Shown piece by piece: positions 42,883 through 53,849 of a DNA stretch of 64,000 nt. Origin of the DNA: an uncultured Campylobacterota bacterium. Its GTDB lineage: Bacteria > Campylobacterota > Campylobacteria > Campylobacterales > Sulfurovaceae. The DNA lies in contig CAKZQQ010000005.1 of the NCBI GenBank assembly GCA_937141405.1, positions 496,001 through 560,000 of the forward strand, read 5' to 3'. Below the pieces are notes generated by a model, which was given only the letters and a program-made list of their open reading frames with translations, made no database searches and had not been told where the DNA came from. The position numbers and the translations under genes were made by a program. Each line of letters begins with the position of its first letter. The stretch's first letter is position 1.

Positions 42883-43565
42883 ATCTTTTCCACCATATGC
42901 ATGATAAAATCAGCACTTATCTTTGCGCTACTCTCTAAAAAAGCATCAAAATCAAATCCAGCATCATCATCAGCACTATCGCTTATAGCACGAAGGATAA
43001 AAAACGGTACATTAAGTGCATTACAAACGACTGCCACACTTGCACCTTCCATCTCAAGAGCATGGGCATTAAATGTATCTTTAACCCAATTTTTTCTATC
43101 ACTGCATGCTACAAATTGATCTCCTGTGGCGATAACACCCTCTTTGAGCACAATACCCTTTTCTTTAGCGACCTCTTTTGCTATATCGCGTAGTTTCACA
43201 TCACTCACGATGCAGACATCACCCTCAGGAACAAAACCGTACGGATGTCCAAAAGCGGTGATATCAAGATCATGTTGACACAAACCATCAGCGATGATAA
43301 GATCGCCGACTTTCAAATCTTCATGAATCGCCCCTGCAACACCTGAAAAAAGCAATGCTTCACAACCGAACTTCTCTATAAGAAGCGTGGCAGTAAGTGC
43401 TGAAAAGACTTTGCCGATCTTCGAGTATGCAATAACTACATCTTTACCTCTATACTTACACTCATAATAGACATTATTAGCATAGCTTACCGCCTTTGCT
43501 TCTTCCATATAAGAGAGAAGTGGTTCTATCTCCTCTTGCATCGCTCCTAAAATTGCTATTTTCAT
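42879..43565 (-). CDS. mtnN: MTA/SAH nucleosidase, probable aminofutalosine hydrolase
   Basis: Cleaves adenine from methylthioadenosine and S-adenosylhomocysteine. In Campylobacter and Helicobacter the same enzyme also hydrolyses 6-amino-6-deoxyfutalosine in menaquinone synthesis, and this is likely here too. Family motifs: IAILGAMQEEIEPLL, LLFSGVAGAIHEDL, VGDLIIADGLCQHD, ALEMEGASVA and the catalytic Asp segment RAISDSADD. The ATG at 43565 overlaps the fabD stop by one base; a TTG one codon earlier is less likely. Length 228. Confidence 0.95.
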   Translation of the reverse strand: MKIAILGAMQEEIEPLLSYMEEAKAVSYANNVYYECKYRGKDVVIAYSKIGKVFSALTATLLIEKFGCEALLFSGVAGAIHEDLKVGDLIIADGLCQHDLDITAFGHPYGFVPEGDVCIVSDVKLRDIAKEVAKEKGIVLKEGVIATGDQFVACSDRKNWVKDTFNAHALEMEGASVAVVCNALNVPFFILRAISDSADDDAGFDFDAFLESSAKISADFIMHMVEKI

Positions 43566-44503
43566 CAAAGCTCTTTGAGTGCGTCTATGGTTGCTTCAAG
43601 AGATGCCATATCGCTTACATTAAAATGGGGTTTTGTTGTTGAATTTTTATTTAAACCTTTAAGAACATTTCCATGTCCAAACTCTATATAACAATCGACC
43701 ATATCGTCAATATTTTTTACAGATTGTTTGTAAAGCACAGGCATTACAAGTTGTTTTGGTAAAAGCTCAAGCGCCTCAGTTTTTGTACTGTAAGGTTTTG
43801 CCGTAACATTTGAGACAACCGGAGCCACAAAACTATCTTTGAGCATTTGAGAAAGTTTTGCCTCAAGAGGCTCTGTGGCACTATCTAAAAGCGGGCAATG
43901 CGAAGCAACAGACATATTGAGTAACATCGCTCTTTTTGCTCCGGCACCCTTAAGCACATCTACTAGCTCTTCAAGGTCTTTTTTGATACCGGCGATAACA
44001 ATCTGACCATCACTATTATAATTGACTGCCCAAACTTGCTTGCCCCCTTCTCTTGCCTTTTTACAAACATCTTCCACAACATCATCTTCAAGTCCAAGCG
44101 AAACCAACATACCAACCTCTTGTTTTGAACAAGCATCACTCATCAACTTGCCACGAAGATTAACAAGCTCAACCGCATCAATCGCGTCGATAGCTCCACT
44201 TGCCACAAGAGCACTAAACTCACCCAATGAATGCCCCATAGTAAGCGCAGGAACAATACCTGTTTTTTGCGTAAAAAGTCTATTTGCAATAGCACTGATC
44301 AAAAGAATTGCGGGTTGTGTAAATTCTGTTTGCGCCAAATTTTCATTTTCAGTAAATAGAAGAGTTTCAAAATCAATCCCCGTTCTCTCTTTTGCAACGG
44401 CAAACATCTCTTTTGCTTCACTTGAATTTTCAAAAAAATCTTTTCCCATGTTCAGGGCTTGTGAACCTTGCCCCGGAAATACAAATGCACATTTTAGAGA
44501 CAT
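43565..44503 (-). CDS. fabD: Malonyl-CoA:ACP transacylase
   Basis: FabD loads malonate on acyl carrier protein for fatty-acid synthesis. The start CAFVFPGQGSQALNMGKDFF is diagnostic; the nucleophile elbow is MGHSLGEFSALVASGA, and the second catalytic region ASHCPLLDSA with PVVSNVTAKPY follows. The 312-residue length is normal. It is the first gene of a run into mtnN. A TACAAT box lies 36 bases upstream and AAAGGAT precedes the ATG. Confidence 0.97.
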   Translation of the reverse strand: MSLKCAFVFPGQGSQALNMGKDFFENSSEAKEMFAVAKERTGIDFETLLFTENENLAQTEFTQPAILLISAIANRLFTQKTGIVPALTMGHSLGEFSALVASGAIDAIDAVELVNLRGKLMSDACSKQEVGMLVSLGLEDDVVEDVCKKAREGGKQVWAVNYNSDGQIVIAGIKKDLEELVDVLKGAGAKRAMLLNMSVASHCPLLDSATEPLEAKLSQMLKDSFVAPVVSNVTAKPYSTKTEALELLPKQLVMPVLYKQSVKNIDDMVDCYIEFGHGNVLKGLNKNSTTKPHFNVSDMASLEATIDALKEL

Positions 44504-44538
44504 ATAACTATCCTTTTGTTATTAAAAATTATCTTGAT

Positions 44539-44544
44539 ATTGTA
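44539..44544 (-). promoter_or_regulatory. -10 box of fabD
   Basis: TACAAT on the minus strand, 36 bases before the fabD ATG, in the 100-base gap after slyD. Confidence 0.4.
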
Positions 44545-44603
44545 GCATGCAAAGGGTAAAAAGGGGATTTTAAAAAGTGGGGGTAGCGGGCGAAAGCCCT
44601 TGA

Positions 44604-45122
44604 TTAGTGACAGCTACCTCCGCCACAACAGCTACCTTCGCTATGATCATCACAACAAGCAACTTGACCAGAAAGAGCTTCATCATCTGTCGCTGCTCTC
44701 ACATCAGCTATAGTTATTGCAAACAAGAGATCTTTTCCGGCTAAAGGATGATTAAAATCAACCGTAACAGTCTCATCATCAAAAGATTTTACAGCTACTT
44801 GAACTGTTTGTCCATTTTCACCTTGACCATGAAGGACCATGCCCTCTTTGAGATCAATCCCGGCAAATTGTTCTTTTGGTAAAACTTGGACAGCATCAGG
44901 ATTTAACTCTCCGTAAGCTTCACCTGCTTTTACTGTTATAGAACTGCTCTCGCCTTTTTTCATGCCGATAATTTGGCTCTCAAGACCAGGAATTATATGT
45001 CCTTTTCCTGTGATAAATTCCAAAGGAGTGCCGCCTTTATTTGAGTCGATTACTTCACTTCCGCCGGCTTCTGTTAGCTCGTATTCGATACCGACTACGC
45101 AGTTTTTCTCTTCTATCTTCAT
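44604..45122 (-). CDS. slyD: SlyD-type FKBP peptidyl-prolyl isomerase with Cys/His-rich tail
   Basis: SlyD combines an FKBP isomerase domain with an inserted chaperone flap and a metal-binding tail used in nickel handling for hydrogenase. The start VVGIEYELTEAGG, the segment PLEFITGKGHIIPGLESQI and the long insert in the middle fit SlyD. The last 20 residues have the metal-binding pattern CCDDHSEGSCCGGGSCH, with five Cys and two His, shorter than in E. coli. This would serve nickel or zinc storage. A TAAAAT promoter is at 45156-45161. Length 172. Confidence 0.93.
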   Translation of the reverse strand: MKIEEKNCVVGIEYELTEAGGSEVIDSNKGGTPLEFITGKGHIIPGLESQIIGMKKGESSSITVKAGEAYGELNPDAVQVLPKEQFAGIDLKEGMVLHGQGENGQTVQVAVKSFDDETVTVDFNHPLAGKDLLFAITIADVRAATDDEALSGQVACCDDHSEGSCCGGGSCH

Positions 45123-45155
45123 ATTGTATTCTCCCGATTATTTAGTATAGATGTC

Positions 45156-45161
45156 ATTTTA
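45156..45161 (-). promoter_or_regulatory. -10 box of slyD
   Basis: TAAAAT on the minus strand, 34 bases before the slyD ATG, with CGGGAG as ribosome site in the leader. Confidence 0.4.
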
Positions 45162-45235
45162 GCCAAGCAAGCTTTAGCAGGGCTTATCCAAATAGTGTAG
45201 TAAATTACTTTTTGTGATCTTTATATTTTCTCTTG

Positions 45236-45967
45236 TTAAAGCGAGTTTAATCTCTTTTTTGCAATATTTGCACTATGTTTATTGGGGTATTTGGCAACGA
45301 CTGCATCATAAAAAAGCTTAGCTTGAGATTTATCATTAGTATTCTCTAATGATATCCCGGTATGCAGTAGAAGCGTATCCATATAGCTTGCATCATCATC
45401 CATGCCAACGCTTTTTTTATAATAAAATATAGCATCTTTATACTCTTTGGTATAGTAGGATATCTCGCCGAGATAATAGTTTGATTCTGCACTCTTATAT
45501 CCATTCTTATCTACTCTACTAAAGAGCTCTTTTGCATCTTTATACTTCATATTTCTATAAGAAGTTACTGCCTTTCCAAAAAGCTCTTTATTGCTCGCAG
45601 AGGACTCTTTTGGTGTCTCTTTCTTAGCCGGTGATGTCACGACGGGATTTGTATTTTTTTTACCTAATGCTTTGTAGAATTCATCTTTTTTGACATAGTT
45701 TTGATTAATCTCATCAATCATTGCAGCCAACTCTTTTAGAAGCTTACTTTGATCTGCTGATGAGCCGTTTTGTTCCACGGAAGAGAGTTCTGATAGCTTT
45801 GCATTAATCCCTTCAAGCACAGTAGTTAATCCATCGAGTCTATTATTTTGTTCAATAATTTTTTGCTCAAGCTCGTAGATTCTTGTCTCGTTTCTTTGCA
45901 CATTATCGTCCAAAGAACTCGCCGAGAGGAACAACGGCACAAAGAGTAAAAGGTTTAAATATCGCAT
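45236..45967 (-). CDS. cpoB: CpoB/YbgF-like Tol-Pal coordinating protein
   Basis: CpoB links Tol-Pal to peptidoglycan synthesis at the septum. A signal peptide (RYLNLLLFVPLFLSASS) is followed by a coiled coil (about residues 20-105, NETRIYELEQKIIEQNNRLDG) and a C-terminal TPR domain (FGKAVTSYRNMKYKDAKELF; SNYYLGEISYYTKEYKDAI). The frame extends upstream through pal, but the ATG at 45967, preceded by AGGGGG, gives the correct start and 243 residues. It is the last gene of the atp-tol transcript. Confidence 0.9.
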   Translation of the reverse strand: MRYLNLLLFVPLFLSASSLDDNVQRNETRIYELEQKIIEQNNRLDGLTTVLEGINAKLSELSSVEQNGSSADQSKLLKELAAMIDEINQNYVKKDEFYKALGKKNTNPVVTSPAKKETPKESSASNKELFGKAVTSYRNMKYKDAKELFSRVDKNGYKSAESNYYLGEISYYTKEYKDAIFYYKKSVGMDDDASYMDTLLLHTGISLENTNDKSQAKLFYDAVVAKYPNKHSANIAKKRLNSL

Positions 45968-45977
45968 GCGATACCCC

Positions 45978-46502
45978 CTATCTTGAAACTCTAAGATCCA
46001 CTCTTCTGTTTCTAGAATAGCATATCTCTGTCGGTTCATTACATACCGGGCTACTCTCGCCGAGACTAACAAGAACAAATTTATCTTCACTTATCCCTTT
46101 AGATACTAGTGCCTCTTTAACAGCTTTCGCTCTTTTAAGACCAAGTGCGTAGTTATACTCATCTGTTCCAAACTCATCACAATTACCTTCAATTTTTATC
46201 TGAGAGCCGCCTATGTTTTCGATATTTTCTGCATTTTTGGCGATATAACTATACATATCACTCTCGACATTATAGGCTCCAAATGAAAAGTAGATACTTT
46301 GAAAACCGTCGCTACTACTGTTGTATCTTCCATCTATCATAGCACCGTTTGGAGAAGAAATACCGCTACCATCTGCCGTGCTTACACTCTCACCATTAAA
46401 GCCGGTTGCATCACTCACATTGCCAGAAAGATTTGGAGCCTTTTGTGCACAACCTCCGAGTAGAACTAAAATAGTTATAGATAAGATTAGATTTTTTTTC
46501 AT
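45978..46502 (-). CDS. pal: Peptidoglycan-associated lipoprotein Pal
   Basis: Pal anchors the outer membrane to peptidoglycan and works with TolB. The lipobox is LGGC (Cys18). The C-terminal OmpA-like domain includes QIKIEGNCDEFGTDEYNYAL and KRAKAVKEALVSKGI, then YSRNRRVDLRV, which hold the diaminopimelate-binding residues. The 174-residue length is normal. It lies 48 bases after tolB; it may have an internal promoter, but none is clear. Confidence 0.96.
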   Translation of the reverse strand: MKKNLILSITILVLLGGCAQKAPNLSGNVSDATGFNGESVSTADGSGISSPNGAMIDGRYNSSSDGFQSIYFSFGAYNVESDMYSYIAKNAENIENIGGSQIKIEGNCDEFGTDEYNYALGLKRAKAVKEALVSKGISEDKFVLVSLGESSPVCNEPTEICYSRNRRVDLRVSR

Positions 46503-46550
46503 TGTGTTCCTTTTTGATATTTTGAGATATTATAGCATTAGTAATATTAT

Positions 46551-47804
46551 TTACCAATCAATTGATTGGACTTTTTTTCCACCTAAAGAAAAGAGCTCAC
46601 TCTGTTTTGTTTCAAGATTGATATAGCCTATCTGACTCCCATTTCTTGAATTTTTTACAAACAACACAACCTTGCCGTTCGTTGAAAATCTTGGATATTG
46701 ATTTTCACCTGAGGCAGTCAAAGGATAGATATTGCCGCCGTTAGAGTTTGCAAGATAAAGATTGAAAGTATTGCCACTAGACGCACTTGATGTCTCTCTT
46801 GAAGCATAGACTATCTTGCCCCCAAAAGCATCACATTGGTTGTTGTTTTTCCCGCGATTCACAACAGGAACAACCGAAGAACCGTTGATTGATTGTTTGA
46901 AAATATTTGCATATCCTAGTCTGTTAGAGACAAAAACTATCCTACTCTCATCATCAACATATCTTCCGCCGACATCGATACCGCCAAAGTTTGTAATGCG
47001 TTTTTTTGCGCCACTCATAACATCAATCTCATAGATATCCGGTTGACCCTCAGGCGCCATAGTTGCCAATATCTTTTCGCCGTTTTTACTCACATCTGAG
47101 CAGACTAACATTCCTGCTGATGTAGCTATAGCATCTTTTTTACCATTGTAGATGTTGAGTCTATAGAGCGTTGGTAACTTTCCTGAAAAAGAGGTATAGT
47201 AGAAACTTTTTTGATCTTTATCGCCCCATTTTGGAAAGAGGTTCAATCCGCCTTTTATGATTGTCTTTTGATAATTGAAAGTATAATCAGCTAAGACTAT
47301 CTCGCTTTTTCTAGGCTCTGTATATCTTGAGAAGATAACATATCTATTGATCCACTCGATACTCTCAAGTTTAAGAGCATCATTGATATCACTGATCGCT
47401 TTATGCGCTAAAAACGGATATTTAGATTGGCTATTCATATTGTAACTTTTTTGAAATATAGCACTCCCGTTAGAAGCATTATAAAGAGCAACATAGAGAC
47501 TGAGTCCTGCTTCAGTGGTGAGTTTATATTTGAGGATATATTGATAGGATTTTAGATTAGCCGGAATAACCGTAGAGTGAAAATCACCTTGAATTTTTTC
47601 TTTACTTGGAAGAAAGTGGCCACTCACCTTCATGTCCGCAAGAAGTATAGAGTAAAATGTATCTCCCTTTGAGCCTCCAAGCGAATCATTCGCCTCTATG
47701 ATAGCGATACTTTTTCTCGCATCACCACCTTTTTCTATGCTAAACTTAGCATCTGCACTGAAAATAAAAGAACTTACAAACAAAAATATTAAAAATTTTT
47801 TCAA
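46551..47804 (-). CDS. tolB: Tol-Pal translocation protein TolB
   Basis: TolB is a periplasmic beta-propeller that binds Pal. A signal peptide (residues 1-19) is followed by an N-terminal alpha/beta domain (to about 165) and propeller blades with the repeated GKxPxLYxxN-type and DIYEIDVMSGAKKRIT, FVSNRLGYANIF motifs. The 417-residue length is normal. It starts two bases after the tolA-like gene, in the Tol-Pal cluster following atpC. Confidence 0.95.
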   Translation of the reverse strand: MKKFLIFLFVSSFIFSADAKFSIEKGGDARKSIAIIEANDSLGGSKGDTFYSILLADMKVSGHFLPSKEKIQGDFHSTVIPANLKSYQYILKYKLTTEAGLSLYVALYNASNGSAIFQKSYNMNSQSKYPFLAHKAISDINDALKLESIEWINRYVIFSRYTEPRKSEIVLADYTFNYQKTIIKGGLNLFPKWGDKDQKSFYYTSFSGKLPTLYRLNIYNGKKDAIATSAGMLVCSDVSKNGEKILATMAPEGQPDIYEIDVMSGAKKRITNFGGIDVGGRYVDDESRIVFVSNRLGYANIFKQSINGSSVVPVVNRGKNNNQCDAFGGKIVYASRETSSASSGNTFNLYLANSNGGNIYPLTASGENQYPRFSTNGKVVLFVKNSRNGSQIGYINLETKQSELFSLGGKKVQSIDW

Positions 47805-47806
47805 AA

Positions 47807-48619
47807 CTATTCCTTTGCGATAAATTTGACATCAATTACTAAAGACCGAGGAGCACTATGTGCACCCAATCCAACCTTTTGAAGACTCTTGAGATATTGT
47901 ATCAGTCCTTCATTGAAAGCTTGATTATTTGAGCCCCCTTTGAGTCTAAATGTAAAATCACCTGTAGGCTTGATAACGAACTCCACATTTGCCGTCTCTC
48001 CCTTAAATTCACCCTGTTCACCCCACTGCGAGAGGCGCTCTTTTACTTTTGCAATATATGCATCCTCTATGCCACTTTGGGCATCTTCTTCGATCTCTTG
48101 AGCCTCTTTGAGTCTATCCATAGCACTTTTTTTTGGCTCTTGTTTGACCTCTTTTGGTTCACTTACCTCTATGATATTTGGCTTTTTAACCTCTTTATTT
48201 TCAGGCTTTTTTTCTGTTTTAACATCTTTAAAAAGATCATTTGTATCGACTACTTTCAGGGTCTCTTTTTTTGGCTTTGGCTCTTCTTTTTTAGGTTTTG
48301 GTTCTTCTTTTTTAGGCACAACTTTTTTTATCTCTTTTGGTTTTGCTATCGGTTTTTGTATCTCTTTTTTTACTACTTTTGGGGTCTCTTTTTTTGGTTT
48401 TGGCTCTTCTTTTTTAGGTTTAGGTTGCTCTTTTGGTTTTGGCTCAACCTTAGGCTGAGGAGAGTTGAGGGAAACCGATATCTTTTTTTGATCTTTTTTA
48501 ACATAATTTTTTGCCTCATCACTCTCATGATGGTTAAAATAGTATATAAGTGAAAAAAGTGTGAGGAGGTATATGCAAATAGCAGCTACTGCACTTACCC
48601 AAGATCTATGCTCTGTCAT
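47807..48619 (-). CDS. tolA: TolA/TonB-like envelope-spanning protein
   Basis: One N-terminal transmembrane segment (about residues 9-28) is followed by a long Pro/Lys/Glu-rich rod (about 50-180) with repeats of KPKKEEPKPKKE, which can reach across the periplasm. The C-terminal domain (about 185-270) resembles a TolA/TonB C-terminal domain, with IAKVKERLSQW and VEFVIKPTGDFTFRLKGGS. Place in the cluster, between tolR and tolB, argues for TolA. The repeat DNA is imperfect but long, so rod length may vary between strains. Confidence 0.9.
   Translation of the reverse strand: MTEHRSWVSAVAAICIYLLTLFSLIYYFNHHESDEAKNYVKKDQKKISVSLNSPQPKVEPKPKEQPKPKKEEPKPKKETPKVVKKEIQKPIAKPKEIKKVVPKKEEPKPKKEEPKPKKETLKVVDTNDLFKDVKTEKKPENKEVKKPNIIEVSEPKEVKQEPKKSAMDRLKEAQEIEEDAQSGIEDAYIAKVKERLSQWGEQGEFKGETANVEFVIKPTGDFTFRLKGGSNNQAFNEGLIQYLKSLQKVGLGAHSAPRSLVIDVKFIAKE
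48259..48450. repeat. Imperfect short tandem repeats in the tolA rod
   Basis: Several near copies of a unit encoding EPKPKKE (plus strand TTTTTTGGTTTTGGCTCTTC and variants) occur here. They encode the Pro/Lys/Glu rod of the TolA-like protein. Units differ at silent positions, so slippage is less likely than with perfect repeats. Confidence 0.5.
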
Positions 48620-49005
48620 TTTGTCATCAACGATACATTTGCAAAACCGGCTTGCTTTATAACTCCAAGCATGCGCATAACATCTTTATAGGGTAACTGC
48701 TCATCTGCGTAGATATATATCTCTGATTGTTTATCTATATCTTTTGAAAAGAGAGTAAAATCATCGGCAAATGTATCAAGTTTATACTCTGATTTTTTAT
48801 CGATACTGATACTTTTATCGCTACTTAGGACGACATCAATGCTTTTAAGCTTTTTAGCTGCAACACTTTTTGAGCCATCAGGCAGTGTTATTGTCTCTTG
48901 AAATGTAATCGTAGGTGCAGTTATCATAAGTATCGCCATAAGCACTAACATCACATCAACAAGTGGCGTAATATTTAGATCCGGATCATCATCCCAACTA
49001 AACAT
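48616..49005 (-). CDS. tolR: TolR/ExbD-type membrane protein
   Basis: TolR works with TolQ to use the proton gradient for Tol-Pal action. The protein starts FSWDDDPDLNITPLVDVMLVL, with the conserved Asp in the single transmembrane segment, followed by a short periplasmic domain (to residue 129). It overlaps the tolA-like gene by four bases and follows tolQ by one base. The ExbD alternative is not excluded by sequence, but the gene order favours Tol. Confidence 0.93.
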   Translation of the reverse strand: MFSWDDDPDLNITPLVDVMLVLMAILMITAPTITFQETITLPDGSKSVAAKKLKSIDVVLSSDKSISIDKKSEYKLDTFADDFTLFSKDIDKQSEIYIYADEQLPYKDVMRMLGVIKQAGFANVSLMTK

Positions 49006-49006
49006 T

Positions 49007-49594
49007 TTAGCTCTCCTGATTGAGGTTCGATAACACCATTTTTGATTGAGATGAGAGTAATGAGCTCAACTCGTACGCTTTTCTTTTGAGAATAAGGTGG
49101 AAACTATAGGCAAAAATTGCTACAAGTATCCCTGCAGCTGTTGCTATAAGTGCTTCCGAGATCGCAGGAGCAACAACACCAAGCGAAGCACTGCTTTGTG
49201 ATCCGAGTGTACTAAAAGTTTCAAGTATCCCTACAACTGTTCCAAAAAGACCGATAAACGGAGAGGTTGATGCCATGATTGAAAGGAGTGTAAGATATTT
49301 CGTTGATTGGCGCACCATATCAGAGGATGCAGCTTCGAGTATATCTATATTTGGTTTACTGACTTTGGCTATATAGCTATAAAGCAATGATTTTTTACTA
49401 ACATTAAGAGAGCGTGCCATATAGAGATCTTTTAGAGAGTTCTTCTCGATCTCGAGCCTTTTTGAAAGCACTACAAATCTATCAAAAAAGGCCCAAAATG
49501 TTACAATGAAATAAGTGGAGAGGACGAGCAATACAAAAATGGTGATTGCACTGCTCTGAGATAGATAATGAAAAAAAGTTTCAAAAAATCCCAA
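49007..49594 (-). CDS. tolQ: TolQ/ExbB-type proton channel protein
   Basis: Three transmembrane segments (about residues 17-37, 105-128 and 143-165) with the family cores SIMASTSPFIGLFGTVVGILETF and ISEALIATAAGILVAIFAY. This subunit forms the proton path that drives TolA. The 195-residue length is normal. It starts five bases after atpC, so the Tol operon is fused to the ATP synthase operon, as in Campylobacter. Confidence 0.94.
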   Translation of the reverse strand: MGFFETFFHYLSQSSAITIFVLLVLSTYFIVTFWAFFDRFVVLSKRLEIEKNSLKDLYMARSLNVSKKSLLYSYIAKVSKPNIDILEAASSDMVRQSTKYLTLLSIMASTSPFIGLFGTVVGILETFSTLGSQSSASLGVVAPAISEALIATAAGILVAIFAYSFHLILKRKAYELSSLLSSQSKMVLSNLNQES

Positions 49595-49599
49595 TGACT

Positions 49600-49980
49600 T
49601 TAGCCTTTTATCTTTTCTATTTTACTTACTGCTGTAGCTATCGTTGCATTGGTAGTTTCAGCACTTTTGAGAAGTTCTTTAGCCTCTTCGATAGCAGCAG
49701 CTATCTCATTATCATCGCCGGAAATAGCAACAGCACCATCCACGATACAAAGCGTCTTCTCTTCATCAACTTTAACATAACCGGAGTTAATCGCTACGGC
49801 TATCTCTTTGCTCTCGACAGTATCGATGACTATAACACCGGTATCAAGAAGCGATACCAAAGTAGCATGCCCTGCTAATACACCAAACTCACCTTCACTC
49901 CCCGGGAGGGTTACTTGCTTGACATTATTATCAAAAATAACACCACCGGGTGTGACAATTTCAAGCTTGAAAAATTCCAT
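49600..49980 (-). CDS. atpC: ATP synthase epsilon subunit
   Basis: Epsilon is the inhibitory central-stalk subunit. FKLEIVTPGGVIFDNNVKQV and LPGSEGEFGVLAGHATLVSLL are family signatures; the last third forms the regulatory helical hairpin. The 126-residue length is normal. It is 9 bases after atpD and is followed directly by tolQ. Confidence 0.96.
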   Translation of the reverse strand: MEFFKLEIVTPGGVIFDNNVKQVTLPGSEGEFGVLAGHATLVSLLDTGVIVIDTVESKEIAVAINSGYVKVDEEKTLCIVDGAVAISGDDNEIAAAIEEAKELLKSAETTNATIATAVSKIEKIKG

Positions 49981-49989
49981 TCATTACCC

Positions 49990-51417
<1,428 letters not shown>

Positions 51418-52308
51418 TTATTTCATTGATTCCACACCACTGATGATCTCTATGAGCTCAGTAGTAATGGCTTCTTGTCTTGCTTTATTATAAGATATAG
51501 TGAGTCTATTAACCATATCTTTCGCATTGTTTGTCGCTGCATCCATCGCCTGCATTCTAGCACTATGCTCTGCAGCAAGTGAATCTATAAGTGCATAATA
51601 GATGGAAAACTCTATATATCTTTTTACCAAATCTTCGAGTAGTGTATCATTGTCATCGGGCTCCAACTCAAGATCTGATGGAGAACACGATTCGCCGATA
51701 CCAAGTTGACTTGGGTCGATAGGAAGCAGTTGATTTTCTCTGATCGCTTGCGTAATCATATTTACATAACCGTTATTGACCAAAACAACTCTCTGCGTTT
51801 TCCCTGCTATAAAATCCGAAGCTACCTCATGTATAAACTCTGAAGATTTTTCAAACTCAGGTGATGAGCTCAGTCCTGCGATTTGATCAAGCATATCGAT
51901 TGCATTAAATCTATAATAGTCGATTCCTTTTCTTCCAATCGCTCTAAGTCTAACCTCTGCGCCCTCTTCTTTATACTTAGCAATCAATCTATTGACTCTC
52001 TTTATCGTTTGAGAGTTAAAGCCACCGCATAAACCTTTGTCAGCTGTGACAAAAACGACATCAACAACCTTTGGATTCTCTATATTTTTAAAATATGGAG
52101 TATCTGATAAGCTTGATTCACTTTCACACATCTTTTGTGCAATCTCGTTTATAAGCTCATTGAGTTTAGCGGCATATACTTTAGATTTCTTAGCTAGCTC
52201 TTCAGTTCTTCGTAGCTTTGCAGAAGATACGAGTTTCATCGCACGCGTTGTTTTTTGCGTGTTCTTAACACTCTTAATCTTGCGCTGAATATCTTTTAAA
52301 CTTGCCAT
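51418..52308 (-). CDS. atpG: ATP synthase gamma subunit
   Basis: Gamma is the rotating central shaft. The N-terminal coiled-coil helix (DIQRKIKSVKNTQKTTRAMK), the DKGLCGGFNSQ motif and the C-terminal helix ending ITTELIEIISGVESM are all present. The 296-residue length is normal. It lies 21 bases before atpD. Confidence 0.97.
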   Translation of the reverse strand: MASLKDIQRKIKSVKNTQKTTRAMKLVSSAKLRRTEELAKKSKVYAAKLNELINEIAQKMCESESSLSDTPYFKNIENPKVVDVVFVTADKGLCGGFNSQTIKRVNRLIAKYKEEGAEVRLRAIGRKGIDYYRFNAIDMLDQIAGLSSSPEFEKSSEFIHEVASDFIAGKTQRVVLVNNGYVNMITQAIRENQLLPIDPSQLGIGESCSPSDLELEPDDNDTLLEDLVKRYIEFSIYYALIDSLAAEHSARMQAMDAATNNAKDMVNRLTISYNKARQEAITTELIEIISGVESMK

Positions 52309-52320
52309 ATTTTTTTACCT

Positions 52321-53835
52321 TTAAGCCGAAAAAGATTCTTTAAAATCTGCTATAGCTTTTTTAAGTGCTTCTTCGCTTTCGTCTGTTATTTTTTGTGCCG
52401 TTCTGATATCATCCAATACTGAAGCGTATTTTGAATCCATAAACACATAGAGTTCGCTCTCAAATTTTGTGATAGAAGATACAGGAATATCATCAAGATA
52501 TCCTTTTGTACCTGCAAATATCATTGCAACTTGCTTCTCGATTGGGATCGGAGAGTATGGCCCTTGTTTTAACACTTCAACCATTCTTTGCCCACGCTCA
52601 AGCTGTGCACGACTATGCTCATCAAGGTCACTTGCAAACTGTGCAAATGCTTGCAATTCTCTAAATGAAGCAAGGTCAAGTCTGAGTGTTCCTGAAACTT
52701 GTTTTGTTGCTTTGATTTGAGCAGCACCACCAACACGAGAAACTGAAAGACCGACATTAATAGCAGGTCTGATACCTGAGTTGAAGAGGTCAGTTTCAAG
52801 GAATATCTGACCATCAGTAATCGAGATAACATTAGTTGGAATATATGCAGAAACATCGCCCGCTTGTGTTTCAATGATAGGGAAAGCCGTGATTGAACCT
52901 GCTCCTAGCTCATCATTGAGTTTTGCTGCACGCTCGAGAAGTCTTGAGTGAAGATAGAAAACATCTCCGGGATACGCTTCACGACCCGGAGGACGTCTTA
53001 GGATAAGTGACATCTCTCTATAAGCTACCGCATGTTTGGAAAGATCATCATAGAATATAACTGCATGTTTGCCGTTATCTCTAAAATATTCTGCCATAGT
53101 GACACCTGCATACGGTGCAAGGAATTGCAGTGCTGCTGATTCTGAAGCGCCTGCATTAACAATAATTGTATAATCCATCGCACCATGCTCTTCTAGTTTT
53201 TTCACGATTGCAGCAACAGTTGACTGTTTTTGACCGATTGCAACATAAATACAAACAACATCTTGACCTTTTTGGTTGATGATTGTATCGATCGCTAGCG
53301 TTGTCTTTCCTGTTTGTCTATCACCGATGATAAGCTCTCTTTGTCCACGACCAACCGGTACAAGTGCATCGATAGCTTTAATACCGGTTTGGAGTGGTTC
53401 ATGAACTGATTTTCTTGCCATAATCCCCGGAGCTTTCTCTTCGATAAATCTCGATTCACTGCTCTCTACAACACCTTTACCGTCAAGTGGCTCACCAAGT
53501 GGGCTTACAACTCTCCCTTTAAGTCCATCTCCAACTGGAGTTTCTAGAAGGCTTCCTGTTCTTTTTACGCTCATACCCTCTTGGATGCCTGTAGTTGCAC
53601 CGAGAACAACTACACCTACACTTGATTCTTCAAGGTTAAGAACAATTCCTTGTTTAGAGTTTTCAAACTCAACTATTTCACCCGCCATTACATTGTTTAG
53701 ACCATAAACATTTGCAATTCCATCTGCAAGGCTTACTACTTTACCGACTTCATTGATATCGATATTGATCTCAAAATTCTCGATTCTCTCTTTGATTATC
53801 GAGCTTATCTCATCTGCTTTTAATTTCGTTGCCAC
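52321..53835 (-). CDS. atpA: ATP synthase alpha subunit
   Basis: The regulatory nucleotide-binding subunit of F1. Walker A is GDRQTGKT in [38 protein letters not shown] and [26 protein letters not shown] are typical. The arginine finger region follows in [12 protein letters not shown]. The 504-residue length is normal. It lies 14 bases after atpH. Confidence 0.98.
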   Translation of the reverse strand: MATKLKADEISSIIKERIENFEINIDINEVGKVVSLADGIANVYGLNNVMAGEIVEFENSKQGIVLNLEESSVGVVVLGATTGIQEGMSVKRTGSLLETPVGDGLKGRVVSPLGEPLDGKGVVESSESRFIEEKAPGIMARKSVHEPLQTGIKAIDALVPVGRGQRELIIGDRQTGKTTLAIDTIINQKGQDVVCIYVAIGQKQSTVAAIVKKLEEHGAMDYTIIVNAGASESAALQFLAPYAGVTMAEYFRDNGKHAVIFYDDLSKHAVAYREMSLILRRPPGREAYPGDVFYLHSRLLERAAKLNDELGAGSITAFPIIETQAGDVSAYIPTNVISITDGQIFLETDLFNSGIRPAINVGLSVSRVGGAAQIKATKQVSGTLRLDLASFRELQAFAQFASDLDEHSRAQLERGQRMVEVLKQGPYSPIPIEKQVAMIFAGTKGYLDDIPVSSITKFESELYVFMDSKYASVLDDIRTAQKITDESEEALKKAIADFKESFSA

Positions 53836-53849
53836 TACTATACTCCTTT

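Noticed and set aside
44555-44603. Hairpin GGGC-TTTC-GCCC downstream of slyD as a terminator
   Set aside because: The stem is only four base pairs and the T run is separated by a C-rich stretch, so it is not convincing.
48077-48553. Long antisense frames over the tolA repeat region, rich in Phe, Trp and Leu
   Set aside because: They are the mirror of the Pro/Lys/Glu repeats and have no start signals or conserved features.
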